From Arenimonas sp. SCN 70-307 (GTDB lineage Bacteria > Pseudomonadota > Gammaproteobacteria > Xanthomonadales > Xanthomonadaceae): 48,258 nt of DNA. The notes beneath the pieces are model-generated. The model saw only the letters and a list, made by a program, of their open reading frames with translations, was not told where the DNA came from and did no database searches. The stretch covers positions 1-48,258 of the forward strand of contig NZ_MEDO01000025.1 of NCBI RefSeq assembly GCF_001724815.1, written 5' to 3'. A program made the translations under genes and the position numbers. This document shows, one piece after another, positions 23,914-32,593 of this stretch. How positions within the stretch are numbered: the stretch's first letter is position 1; every line of letters begins with the position of its first letter.

Positions 23914-25298
23914 GCCTGCCCGCCTGCTTCACCCGCCCCGAAGACGCCCGCGAACCGCTGCCGCTGTTGCTGGTGGACGCCGCCGGCTTCGAGGCCTGGC
24001 GCAGTGCGCAGCCGGCGTCGGTGCAGGCCTGGCTCAAGGCCCACGCCTTCGGCCCGCGCGCAGGCGCGCCGCTGCTGGTGCCCGGCAGCGACGGCCAGCC
24101 GGCCTTTGCCCTCGCGGGCATCGACGACGTGCGCGACCCGCTGGCGTTGGCGCACCTGCCCAGCCTGCTGCCGCCCGGCGACTACCGCCTGGCCAGCGAC
24201 GCGCCGGCCCGGCCGGCGGCGGCGCTGGTGCAGCTGGGCTGGGGCCTGGGCGCCTACAGCTTCAGCCGCTACGTCAAACCCGCGCGCGCCCCGGCGAGGC
24301 TGGTGCTCGAAGCTGCGCCGGACGCGGAAGCGCTGGCCCTGCTCGAGGCCGCCACGCTCGTGCGCGACCTGGTCAACACGCCCACCGAGCACATGGGCCC
24401 GGCCGAGCTCGAGGCCGAGGCCGTGCGCCTGGCCCGCGCCTACGGCGGCCAGTGCCGCAGCGTGGTGGGCGACGCGCTGAACGACCAGAACTTCCCGGCC
24501 ATCCACGCCGTCGGCCGCGCCAGCCACCGCGCGCCGCGCCTGGTGGAACTGAACTGGGGCGACGACGCGCACCCGCGCGTGGCCATCGTCGGCAAGGGCG
24601 TGTGCTTCGACACCGGCGGCCTGGACATCAAGCCGGCCGACGGCATGCGCAACATGAAGAAGGACATGGGCGGCGCCGCCCACGCCCTGGGCCTGGCCCA
24701 GCTGGTGATGGCGCTCAAGCTGCCGGTGCGCCTGCAGCTGCTGCTGGCCGCGGTGGAGAACGCCATCGGCCCGAACGCCTTCCGCCCGGGCGAAGTGATC
24801 GCCACCCGCCAGGGCCTGAGCGTGGAGATCGACAACACCGACGCCGAAGGCCGCCTGGTGCTGTGCGACGCGCTCACCTACGCCGCCGAGGGCAAGCCGG
24901 CGCTGCTGCTCGACTTCGCCACCCTCACCGGTGCCGCGCGCATCGCCCTGGGCCCGGACCTGCCCGCGCTCTACGCCAACGACGAAAGGCTGGCCACCGA
25001 CTACCTGGCCGCCGGCGACGCCGCGCGCGACCCGCTCTGGCGCATGCCGCTGTGGCGGCCCTACCTGTCGTACCTCAAGTCCAACGTGGCCGACCTGGCC
25101 AACTCCAGCGCCACCCGCATGGCCGGCTCGATCACCGCCGCGCTCTACCTCGAGCGCTTCGTGCCCGAGGGCCTGGCCTGGGCCCACGTGGACGTGTACG
25201 CCTGGAACGACAGCTCGCGCCCCGGCAAGCCGGCCGGCGGCGAGGCCCAGGGCCTGCGCGCGGCCTGGGGCCTGCTCCGGGGCCGATACGGCCGCTGA
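23910..25298 (+). CDS. Leucyl aminopeptidase family M17 (462 aa)
   Basis: Cytosolic two-metal exopeptidase that removes N-terminal residues from peptides. The metal and catalytic residues are visible: VGKGVCFDTGGLDIKP (K229, D234, K241), MKKDMGG (D252) and the signature NTDAEGRL (309-316, with D311, E313 and R315). At 462 aa with a divergent N-terminal domain it is closer to the short PepB-type than to 500-aa PepA, and a DNA-binding role like that of PepA is not implied. Overlaps the HAD gene by 4 bp. About 126 bp with a small hairpin separate it from the ABC-exporter operon. Confidence 0.9.
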   Translation: MSLPACFTRPEDAREPLPLLLVDAAGFEAWRSAQPASVQAWLKAHAFGPRAGAPLLVPGSDGQPAFALAGIDDVRDPLALAHLPSLLPPGDYRLASDAPARPAAALVQLGWGLGAYSFSRYVKPARAPARLVLEAAPDAEALALLEAATLVRDLVNTPTEHMGPAELEAEAVRLARAYGGQCRSVVGDALNDQNFPAIHAVGRASHRAPRLVELNWGDDAHPRVAIVGKGVCFDTGGLDIKPADGMRNMKKDMGGAAHALGLAQLVMALKLPVRLQLLLAAVENAIGPNAFRPGEVIATRQGLSVEIDNTDAEGRLVLCDALTYAAEGKPALLLDFATLTGAARIALGPDLPALYANDERLATDYLAAGDAARDPLWRMPLWRPYLSYLKSNVADLANSSATRMAGSITAALYLERFVPEGLAWAHVDVYAWNDSSRPGKPAGGEAQGLRAAWGLLRGRYGR

Positions 25299-25372
25299 AG
25301 CCAGACGCATGACGGCTGTCACCCGCACGGGGTGACGCCGGCCACTGCCGGCAAAAAGTGCCTTCCGGCACC

Positions 25373-25400
25373 TTGGTCGCCATCGGGCCGCGGTTAGACT
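25373..25400 (+). promoter_or_regulatory. Candidate promoter of the MacAB-like operon
   Basis: TTGGTC (25373-25378), a 16-bp spacer and TAGACT (25395-25400), 25 bases before the adaptor gene ATG. It is the only promoter-like pair in the 126-bp gap. Confidence 0.4.
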
Positions 25401-25425
25401 GGCCGCCAGCCCAAGGGTGCCCTGA

Positions 25426-26652
25426 ATGAACGCTTCGTCCGACCTGCTCAAGGAACTGCGCATCGACCGTTCCGCGCCGCCGCCCCGCGCCGGGCGCGGA
25501 CGCGGGCCGTGGATCATCGCCGCCGCGGCCGTGCTCGGCCTGACCGCCGTGCTGGCCTGGTCGCTGCGCGAGCAAACCGTCGCGGTGCGCGTCGCGCAGG
25601 CCCAGGCCGTGTCCGACGGGGGTGCCGCCGCCGCGGCGTCGGTGCTTGATGCCAGCGGATACGTCACCGCGCGCCGCATCGCCACGGTGTCGTCGAAGAT
25701 CACCGGCAAGGTCGAGCAGGTGTTGATCGAGGAAGGCCAGGCAGTCCGCGAGGGCGAAGTGATGGCGCGGCTCGAGGCGATCGACGCCAGCGCCCAGCGC
25801 GACCTCGCGGCCGCGAGGCTGGCGGCCGCGCGCAACGAGGCGACCCGCGCCGAGGCGCAGCGCCTGCTGGCCGAGCAGACCCTGGCGCGCACCCGCGACC
25901 TGGCCGCACGCCAGCTCGTCGCCGCGGCCGCGCTCGACCAGGCCCAGGCCGAACGCGACGCGCTGGCCGCCCAGCAGCAGGCCGCGCAGAGCAACATCCG
26001 GGTCGCGGAGGAATCGCTGGCCCTGGCCGAGATCGGCCTGGACAACACCATCGTGCGCGCGCCCTTCGACGGCGTCGTCACGGTGAAGGCGGCGCAGCCG
26101 GGCGAGATGATCTCGCCGATCTCGGCCGGCGGCGGCTTCACCCGCACCGGCATCGGCACGGTGGTGGACATGGACTCGCTGGAGATCCAGGTCGACGTCA
26201 ACGAGTCCTTCATCGGCCGCGTGAAGGCCGGGCAGGAAGTGCAGGCGGTGCTCAACGCGTATCCGGACTGGCGCATCCCGGCCGAGGTCATCGCCATCGT
26301 GCCCACCGCCGACCGCAGCAAGGCCACGGTGAAGGTGCGCATCGCCCTGCTGGAGAAGGACGCGCGCGTGGTGCCCGACATGGGCGTGCGCGTGTCCTTC
26401 CTCGAGCAGGCGCGCGCGGCCGATGCCCCGGTGGTCGCCGGCGTCACCGTGCCGTCCGAGGCGGTGGTGCAGCGCGACGGCCGCACCGTCGCCTTCGTCG
26501 TGCGCGACGGCCGCGCCAGCCAGCGCGAGCTTGAGGTGGCCGATGCCCGCGACGGACGGCGCCGCGTGTCGCGCGGCCTGGCCGTGGGCGAACAGGTGGT
26601 GCTGTCGCCGTCGGCGGAGCTGCAGGACGGCGCCGCGGTGGTGGTGCAGTGA
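25426..26652 (+). CDS. HlyD/MacA-like periplasmic adaptor of an ABC exporter (408 aa)
   Basis: Membrane-fusion subunit linking an inner-membrane ABC pump to the envelope. A short cytoplasmic N-terminus precedes one membrane segment (WIIAAAAVLGLTAVLAW, about 26-42). Then come a split lipoyl domain (SGYVTARRIATVSSKITGKV...GQAVREGEVMARLEA and TIVRAPFDGVVT), an Ala/Glu/Gln-rich coiled-coil hairpin (about 120-205) and beta-barrel domains. It heads a four-gene operon (adaptor, ATPase, two permeases) with small gaps. The substrate is unknown; related systems export antibiotics, lipids or peptides. Confidence 0.87.
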   Translation: MNASSDLLKELRIDRSAPPPRAGRGRGPWIIAAAAVLGLTAVLAWSLREQTVAVRVAQAQAVSDGGAAAAASVLDASGYVTARRIATVSSKITGKVEQVLIEEGQAVREGEVMARLEAIDASAQRDLAAARLAAARNEATRAEAQRLLAEQTLARTRDLAARQLVAAAALDQAQAERDALAAQQQAAQSNIRVAEESLALAEIGLDNTIVRAPFDGVVTVKAAQPGEMISPISAGGGFTRTGIGTVVDMDSLEIQVDVNESFIGRVKAGQEVQAVLNAYPDWRIPAEVIAIVPTADRSKATVKVRIALLEKDARVVPDMGVRVSFLEQARAADAPVVAGVTVPSEAVVQRDGRTVAFVVRDGRASQRELEVADARDGRRRVSRGLAVGEQVVLSPSAELQDGAAVVVQ

Positions 26653-26710
26653 CGCAACGCGGCAGGGGCCTTGGCCCTTGCCGGACGATCCAATCCAAGA
26701 GAGGCGTGCC

Positions 26711-27403
<693 letters not shown>

Positions 27404-27413
27404 GGACGCCGCC

Positions 27414-28577
27414 ATGACCCGCACCGGACTGGTCCTCGCCAACCTCTTCCACCGCAAGGGACGCACCTGGCTGACGCTGCTGTCGGTGGTGGCCGCGTTC
27501 ACCCTCTTCGGCCTGCTTCAGGCCGTGATCGTGGTCTTCAGCAGCGGCGCCGATTTCGTCGGCACCACCCGCCTGGTCACCCAGTCGCGCGTGTCGTTCA
27601 CCAACTCGCTGCCGATGCGCATGGTGCCGGAGATCGACGCGATCCCGGGCGTGCAGCGGGCGATGTACCAGCAGTGGTTCGGCGGCGTGAACAAGGCCGA
27701 CAACACCGAGATCTTCACCTTCGCGGTCGACCCCGAGCGCCTGCACGAGGTCTACCCGGAGTGGGTGATGCCCGAGGAGCACTGGCAGGCCTTCGCGCGC
27801 ACCCGCAGCGGCATCATCGTCGGGCGGCAAGTGGCCGACCGCACCGGCTGGAAGGTGGGCGACCGCATTCCGCTGGCCTCGAACATCTTCCCGCAGAAGA
27901 ACGGCAGCAAGGACTGGGAGTTCGATGTCGTCGGCATCTACGACGGCGTGGACGAGCAGTGGCAGGGCCAGACCAACGGCATGTACATCAACCACGCCTA
28001 CTTCGCCGAGGCCTCGATGTTCGGCGGCGGCCTGGCCGGCATGTTCTCCCTGAAGATCGAGGACCCCGGCATGGCCGAGGCGATCGCGCAGACCATCGAC
28101 AAGCGCTTCGAGAACACCGCCGACGAAACCCGGACGATGTCGGAGAAGGACTTCAACGTGAACTTCCTCAAGCAGCTCGGCGACATCGGCCTGATGCTGC
28201 GCTGGATCCTGTTCGCGGTGTTCTTCACGCTGCTGCTGGTGGTCGGCAACACCATGGCCCAGAGCGTGCGCGAACGCGTGCCGCAGTTCGCGGTGCTCAA
28301 GACCCTGGGCTTCACCGACAACGCGGTGCTGGGCTTCGTGCTGGCCGAGACGCTGGCGCTGTGCGCGATCGGCGGCCTCGCGGGCCTGGCCCTGGCCTGG
28401 TTCCTCAGCCAGGGCATTTCCCAGGCGGCCGGCGGCTTCCTGCCGCCGATCATCCTGACCACGCCGGTCTGGCTGGCCGGCCTGGCCGCCATCGTGCTGC
28501 TGAGCCTCGCGGTCGGGCTGATGCCCGCGCTGCGGGCGCGCCGGCTGCGCATCGTCGACGCCCTCGCGGGCCGCTGA
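27414..28577 (+). CDS. FtsX/MacB-type ABC permease, first copy (387 aa)
   Basis: One N-terminal membrane helix ([22 protein letters not shown], about 21-42) and a large periplasmic domain (about 45-255) are followed by three C-terminal helices ([61 protein letters not shown]), the FtsX permease layout. It contains [21 protein letters not shown], the conserved coupling helix near the ATPase contact. Paired with a second, sequence-distinct permease 10 bp downstream, so the pump is probably a heterodimer. Confidence 0.9.
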   Translation: MTRTGLVLANLFHRKGRTWLTLLSVVAAFTLFGLLQAVIVVFSSGADFVGTTRLVTQSRVSFTNSLPMRMVPEIDAIPGVQRAMYQQWFGGVNKADNTEIFTFAVDPERLHEVYPEWVMPEEHWQAFARTRSGIIVGRQVADRTGWKVGDRIPLASNIFPQKNGSKDWEFDVVGIYDGVDEQWQGQTNGMYINHAYFAEASMFGGGLAGMFSLKIEDPGMAEAIAQTIDKRFENTADETRTMSEKDFNVNFLKQLGDIGLMLRWILFAVFFTLLLVVGNTMAQSVRERVPQFAVLKTLGFTDNAVLGFVLAETLALCAIGGLAGLALAWFLSQGISQAAGGFLPPIILTTPVWLAGLAAIVLLSLAVGLMPALRARRLRIVDALAGR

Positions 28578-28587
28578 GGAGAACGCC

Positions 28588-29772
28588 ATGTTCAAGCAGA
28601 TCCTCGCCATCACCCTGATGAACGTGCGGTCCATCCCGGAGCGCTGGGGGCCGTCGCTGGTCATCATCATCGGCCTGGCCGGCGTGGTGGCGGTGTTCAC
28701 CGCGCTGCTCGCGATGGCCAACGGCTTCTCCTCGACCCTGCAATCGGCCGGCCGGGACGACAACGCCATCGTGCTGCGCGGGCAGTCGGGCGCCGAGCTC
28801 AACTCCGGCTTCGGCGGCGACAGCGTGCAGCTGATCAAGCTCGGCCCGGGCATCCGCAAGGGGCCGGACGGCCAGCCGCTGGCCGCGGGCGAGATCATGG
28901 TGATCACCGAGCTGGCCCGCCGCGACGACCCGACCGCGGTCGCCAACGTCACCCTGCGCGGCGTCGAACCGGCCTCGTTCGCCATCCGCCCGCAGCTGCG
29001 CATGGTCGCCGGGCGCGAGTTCGAACCCGGCAAGCGCGAGGTCATCGTCGGCGCCGGCATCGTCGGCCAGTTCGCCAACACGGACCTGGGCGACACCCTG
29101 CGCATGCGCGGTTCGGACTGGACCATCGTCGGCCATTTCGCGGCCGGCGACGCCAACGACAGCGAGGTCTGGGTCGACCTGGGCACCGCGCAGTCGGCCT
29201 TCAACCGCGGCAACTCGGTCAGCGCGGTCCGGGTCGGGCTGGAATCGCCGGCGGCCATCGAGACCCTGCGCGCGGCCCTGGCGGCCGACCCGCGGCTGGC
29301 GGTGGACGTGACCGAGGAACAGGCCTACTACAGCGCGCAGACCCGCGGCGTGCGCCAGACCATCGAGGCGCTGGCCTTCGTCGTCACCTTCATCATGGGC
29401 CTGGGCGCGATCTTCGCGGCGCTCAACACGATGTATGCCGCGGTCTCGGCGCGCACCCGCGAGATCGCCACCCTGCGCGCCATCGGCTTCGGCGGCCTGC
29501 CGGTGCTGGCCTCGGTGATGGTCGAGGCGGTGCTGCTGTCGCTGGTCGGCGGCCTCGTCGGCGCCGTCGCGGCCTACCTGCTGTTCAACGGGCTGTCGGT
29601 GTCGACCCTGAGCCAGGCCAGCTTCACCCAGGTGGTGTTCGAGTTCGCAGTGACGCCGCGGCTGGTGCTCACCGGCCTGGTGATCGCGATGCTCATCGGT
29701 TTCGTCGGCGGCCTGCTGCCGGCGATCCGGGCCGCGCGCATGCAGGTGACCACGGCGCTGCGGACGGCCTGA
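28588..29772 (+). CDS. FtsX/MacB-type ABC permease, second copy (394 aa)
   Basis: Same 1+3 helix topology as its neighbour (helix 1 LVIIIGLAGVVAVFTALLAMA; C-terminal helices from about residue 265 on). A MacB-like periplasmic core lies between, and the coupling motif is TLRAIGFGGLPVLASVMVEA. The periplasmic domain differs clearly from the first permease, so it is a diverged paralogue rather than a recent duplicate. Last gene of the operon; a 66-bp gap with a GATAAT-like -10 precedes rarD. Confidence 0.9.
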   Translation: MFKQILAITLMNVRSIPERWGPSLVIIIGLAGVVAVFTALLAMANGFSSTLQSAGRDDNAIVLRGQSGAELNSGFGGDSVQLIKLGPGIRKGPDGQPLAAGEIMVITELARRDDPTAVANVTLRGVEPASFAIRPQLRMVAGREFEPGKREVIVGAGIVGQFANTDLGDTLRMRGSDWTIVGHFAAGDANDSEVWVDLGTAQSAFNRGNSVSAVRVGLESPAAIETLRAALAADPRLAVDVTEEQAYYSAQTRGVRQTIEALAFVVTFIMGLGAIFAALNTMYAAVSARTREIATLRAIGFGGLPVLASVMVEAVLLSLVGGLVGAVAAYLLFNGLSVSTLSQASFTQVVFEFAVTPRLVLTGLVIAMLIGFVGGLLPAIRAARMQVTTALRTA

Positions 29773-29838
29773 CGACACACCGTTGCAACCACGGGGCGGG
29801 GCTTGGGCGGATAATGCCCGCCCAGCCCCGGAGGCCGC

Positions 29839-30798
29839 GTGACCCCCACCCCCGCCATCGATCGCAAGGGCCTGACGGCCGCCATCGCCTCCTACGTGCT
29901 CTGGGGCGTGTTCCCGCTGTACTGGGTGCTGCTCAAGCACGTGCCTGCGATCCAGATCATCGCCCACCGCATCATCTGGTGCGCGGTGTTCGTGGTGGGC
30001 TGGCTGGTGCTGCGCGAGGGCTCGCGCTGGCTGCGTGACGCGCTGGCGCGGCCGCGGGTGGGCTGGCTGCTGCTGCTTTCGGCGCTGCTGATCAGCTTCA
30101 ACTGGGGCGTGTACATCTGGGCGGTGACCAACGGCCGCGTGGTCGAGGCCAGCCTGGGCTACTTCATCAACCCGCTGGTGAACGTGCTCATCGGCGTGCT
30201 CGTGCTGCGCGAGTGGCTCAACCCGGCGCAGTGGACGGCGGTGGCCATCGCCGCGGTGGGCGTGCTGTGGCTGGCCTTCCAGCACGGCGAGCCGCCGTGG
30301 ATCGCGCTGGCGCTGGCCTTCAGCTTCGCCTTCTACGGGCTGATCCGCAAAGTGGCGCACGTGGACGCCATCCCGGGCCTGGCGATCGAGAGCCTGTTCC
30401 TGCTGCTGCCGGCGCTGGCCTGGCTGGGCTTCGAGCATTACCGCGGCGTGGCGGCCTTCCTCGACGGCAACCTCGGCAGCGACGCGCTGCTGGTGTTCGG
30501 CGGCGCGCTGACGGCGCTGCCGCTGATTGGCTTCGCCTACGGCGCGCGCCGCATCCCGTATTCGCTGGTGGGCATCCTGCAGTACATCGCGCCGACGCTG
30601 CAGCTGCTCTCGGGCGTGCTGCTGCTGGGTGAATCGTTCACCGGCACGCAGGCCATCGGCTTCGCCTGCATCTGGCTGGCCCTGGCCATCTACGCCAGCG
30701 ACGGCTGGCGCCGCGCCCGCCGCCAGCCCCAACGCGCCGCCCAGGAACACTGCGCCGAAGAAGTCCCCGCCCCCGACGGCGCCGCCCCACCCCGCTGA
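29839..30798 (+). CDS. rarD: RarD-type EamA permease of the drug/metabolite transporter superfamily (319 aa)
   Basis: Ten predicted membrane helices in two EamA repeats. RarD-specific features include YVLWGVFPLYW near the start, HRIIWC (about 42-47), SFNWGVYIWAV and the ending QYIAPTLQLL...GESFTGTQAIGFACIW. Family members are inner-membrane exporters; the RarD substrate is not firmly known. The start is GTG with GGAG upstream. The C-terminal 35 residues are a soluble Arg/Ala/Pro-rich tail. Convergent with the next gene across only 12 bp. Confidence 0.87.
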   Translation: MTPTPAIDRKGLTAAIASYVLWGVFPLYWVLLKHVPAIQIIAHRIIWCAVFVVGWLVLREGSRWLRDALARPRVGWLLLLSALLISFNWGVYIWAVTNGRVVEASLGYFINPLVNVLIGVLVLREWLNPAQWTAVAIAAVGVLWLAFQHGEPPWIALALAFSFAFYGLIRKVAHVDAIPGLAIESLFLLLPALAWLGFEHYRGVAAFLDGNLGSDALLVFGGALTALPLIGFAYGARRIPYSLVGILQYIAPTLQLLSGVLLLGESFTGTQAIGFACIWLALAIYASDGWRRARRQPQRAAQEHCAEEVPAPDGAAPPR

Positions 30799-30803
30799 AG
30801 CGC

Positions 30804-30820
30804 CCCCACCTCAGGTGGGG
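30804..30820. terminator. Hairpin shared by the two convergent exporter genes
   Basis: CCCCACC - TCA - GGTGGGG is a perfect 7-bp stem between rarD and the convergent DMT gene. The loop is the stop codon of the DMT gene. It could stop transcription in both directions, but there is no T-tract. Confidence 0.3.
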
Positions 30821-31698
30821 CGGGTCCTGGCGCGGGTGATGATGAGCACGCCGGCGAGGATGACGGCCATGGCGCCGACCGAGGCCCAGCCCACGCGTTC
30901 GTTGAGCAGCAGGGCGCCCAGCAGCACGGCGATCGGCGGGTTGACGTAGGCGTAGCTGGTGGCCAGGGCCGGGCGCACGTGGTGCAGCAGCCAGACGTAG
31001 GCGCTGAAGCCGACGATCGAACCGAAGGCGGCCAGGTAGCCCACCGCCAGCGTCGCCGACAGCGGCGGCGTTTCGCTGATGCGCTCGCCCAGCAGCAAAC
31101 CCAGCAGGCCCATCGCCACGCCGCCGCAGAGCATCTGCGCGGCGGTGCTCATGAAGGGCGCCGGCAGGTCGCGGCCGCGGCTCCAGACCGAGCCGAAGGC
31201 CCAGGCGATCGGCGCCAGCAGCAGCGCCAGCGCGCCGCCGAGGCTGGCGCGCATCTCGCCGCCGAGGTTGAGCCACACCACGCCCAGGAAGCCGATGCCC
31301 AGGCCCAGCCACTCGCCGCGGCTGGGATTCTGTCCGCGCATCACGCCGAACAGGCCGGCCCACAGCGGCATCGAGGCCACCGCCACCGCGGCCAGGCCCG
31401 AGGACACCGTCTGCTCGGCGAAGTTCACCAGGCCGTTGCCCAGCAGCATCATGAAAAGGCCCATCACCGCGGCGTTCTTCCACTGCGCGCGGGTCGGCGG
31501 CGCGTGGCCGCGCCAGCGCAGGAAGGCGTAGAACACCAGGCTGGCGGCGATGAAACGAAGGCTGCCCATCAGGAAGGGCGGATAACCTTCCAGGCCGTAG
31601 GCAATCGCGAGGTAGGTCGAGCCCCAGACCAGGTAGACCGAAGTGAGCGCGAGCCCGACCGCCAGTTTCGACAGCGGCGCGGCGGCAGGCGAACTCAT
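30811..31698 (-). CDS. EamA-family (YedA-like) drug/metabolite exporter (295 aa)
   Basis: Ten membrane helices with two EamA repeats. The first opens VYLVWGSTYLAIAYGLEGYPPFLMGSLRF, a signature of YedA-type exporters of amino acids or drugs. The second repeat ends SYAYVNPPIAVLLGALLLNERV. The substrate is not deducible. The ATG overlaps the stop of the upstream AraC-methyltransferase gene (ATGA), so the two are translationally coupled and may be co-regulated. Confidence 0.85.
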   Translation of the reverse strand: MSSPAAAPLSKLAVGLALTSVYLVWGSTYLAIAYGLEGYPPFLMGSLRFIAASLVFYAFLRWRGHAPPTRAQWKNAAVMGLFMMLLGNGLVNFAEQTVSSGLAAVAVASMPLWAGLFGVMRGQNPSRGEWLGLGIGFLGVVWLNLGGEMRASLGGALALLLAPIAWAFGSVWSRGRDLPAPFMSTAAQMLCGGVAMGLLGLLLGERISETPPLSATLAVGYLAAFGSIVGFSAYVWLLHHVRPALATSYAYVNPPIAVLLGALLLNERVGWASVGAMAVILAGVLIITRARTRPT

Positions 31699-32537
31699 GC
31701 GCGGGCCTTCCTGCCCGCGGCTTCCGCTTCGAGCAGCGCCTGCTTGCGCGGCAGGCCCCAGCGGTAGCCGCCCAGGCTGCCGTCGCCGCGGATGACGCGG
31801 TGGCAGGGCACGAGCACCGCCACGCGGTTGCCGGCGCAGGCGCGCGCCACCGCGCGGGCGCCGCGCGGCATGCCCAGCGATTCGGCCAGCTCGGCGTAGC
31901 TGCGGGTCTCGCCCGGCGGAATGCGCATCAGCGCCTCCCAGACGCGGCGCTGGAAGGCCGTGCCCACCAGCTCCACCGGCACCGCGCCGCTGCGCGCGGC
32001 CAGCGCGTCGGCCACGGCGCGCACCCGCGGGGCCAGGAATTCGTCGCGGCCGGCGTCCACGCGCTCGATCGTGGCGCGCGGGAATTCGGCGCGCAGCGAG
32101 GCTTCCAGTGCCGCGGCGCCGTCACCCAGCAGCACGGCGCACACGCCGCGCGCGGTGACCGCGACCAGGGCCAGGCCCAGCGCGGTGTCGCTCACCGACC
32201 AGCGGATGTCCATGCCCTCGCCGCCGCGGCGGTAGGCCAGCGGCGCCATGCCCAGCCGCGCCGCGCCGTGCTCGTAGACGCGGCTGGGCGAGCCGTAGCC
32301 GGCGTCGTAAAGCGCGCGGGTGACGTCGTGGCCGGCGCGCAGGCCCTGCTTGAGGCCGTCGAGGCGGCGCTGCGAGCGGTACTCGGCCGGGCTCAGGCCG
32401 TAGGCCTGGCGGAAGCGACGCTGCAGGTGCGTTGCGCTGAGGCCGACGGCGCGGGCCAGTTCGGCCAGGCCGAGGTCCTGCGCGTCGAGCAGGCGGCGGG
32501 CGTGTTCGAGCTTGGCGTCGGGGGCGGGGCTTTCCAT
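31695..32537 (-). CDS. AraC-type regulator fused to O6-methylguanine-DNA methyltransferase (Ada-like, 280 aa)
   Basis: Residues about 10-105 are an AraC helix-turn-helix pair (LAELARAVGLSATHLQRRFRQAYGLSPAEYRSQRR). Residues about 110-275 are a methyltransferase with FQRRVWEALMRIPPGETRSYAELA and the acceptor Cys in VPCHRV (C245). E. coli Ada has an extra N-terminal zinc domain that takes methyl groups from phosphotriesters and switches on transcription. That domain is absent here, so this protein can repair O6-methylguanine but must be activated differently, if it regulates at all. First gene of a two-gene unit with the DMT exporter. Confidence 0.88.
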   Translation of the reverse strand: MESPAPDAKLEHARRLLDAQDLGLAELARAVGLSATHLQRRFRQAYGLSPAEYRSQRRLDGLKQGLRAGHDVTRALYDAGYGSPSRVYEHGAARLGMAPLAYRRGGEGMDIRWSVSDTALGLALVAVTARGVCAVLLGDGAAALEASLRAEFPRATIERVDAGRDEFLAPRVRAVADALAARSGAVPVELVGTAFQRRVWEALMRIPPGETRSYAELAESLGMPRGARAVARACAGNRVAVLVPCHRVIRGDGSLGGYRWGLPRKQALLEAEAAGRKARA

Positions 32538-32593
32538 GCCGGCCAGCGTAGCCAGCCCCGACGGGGCCGGCTATCCGATTCTTGCGCCCGGGC

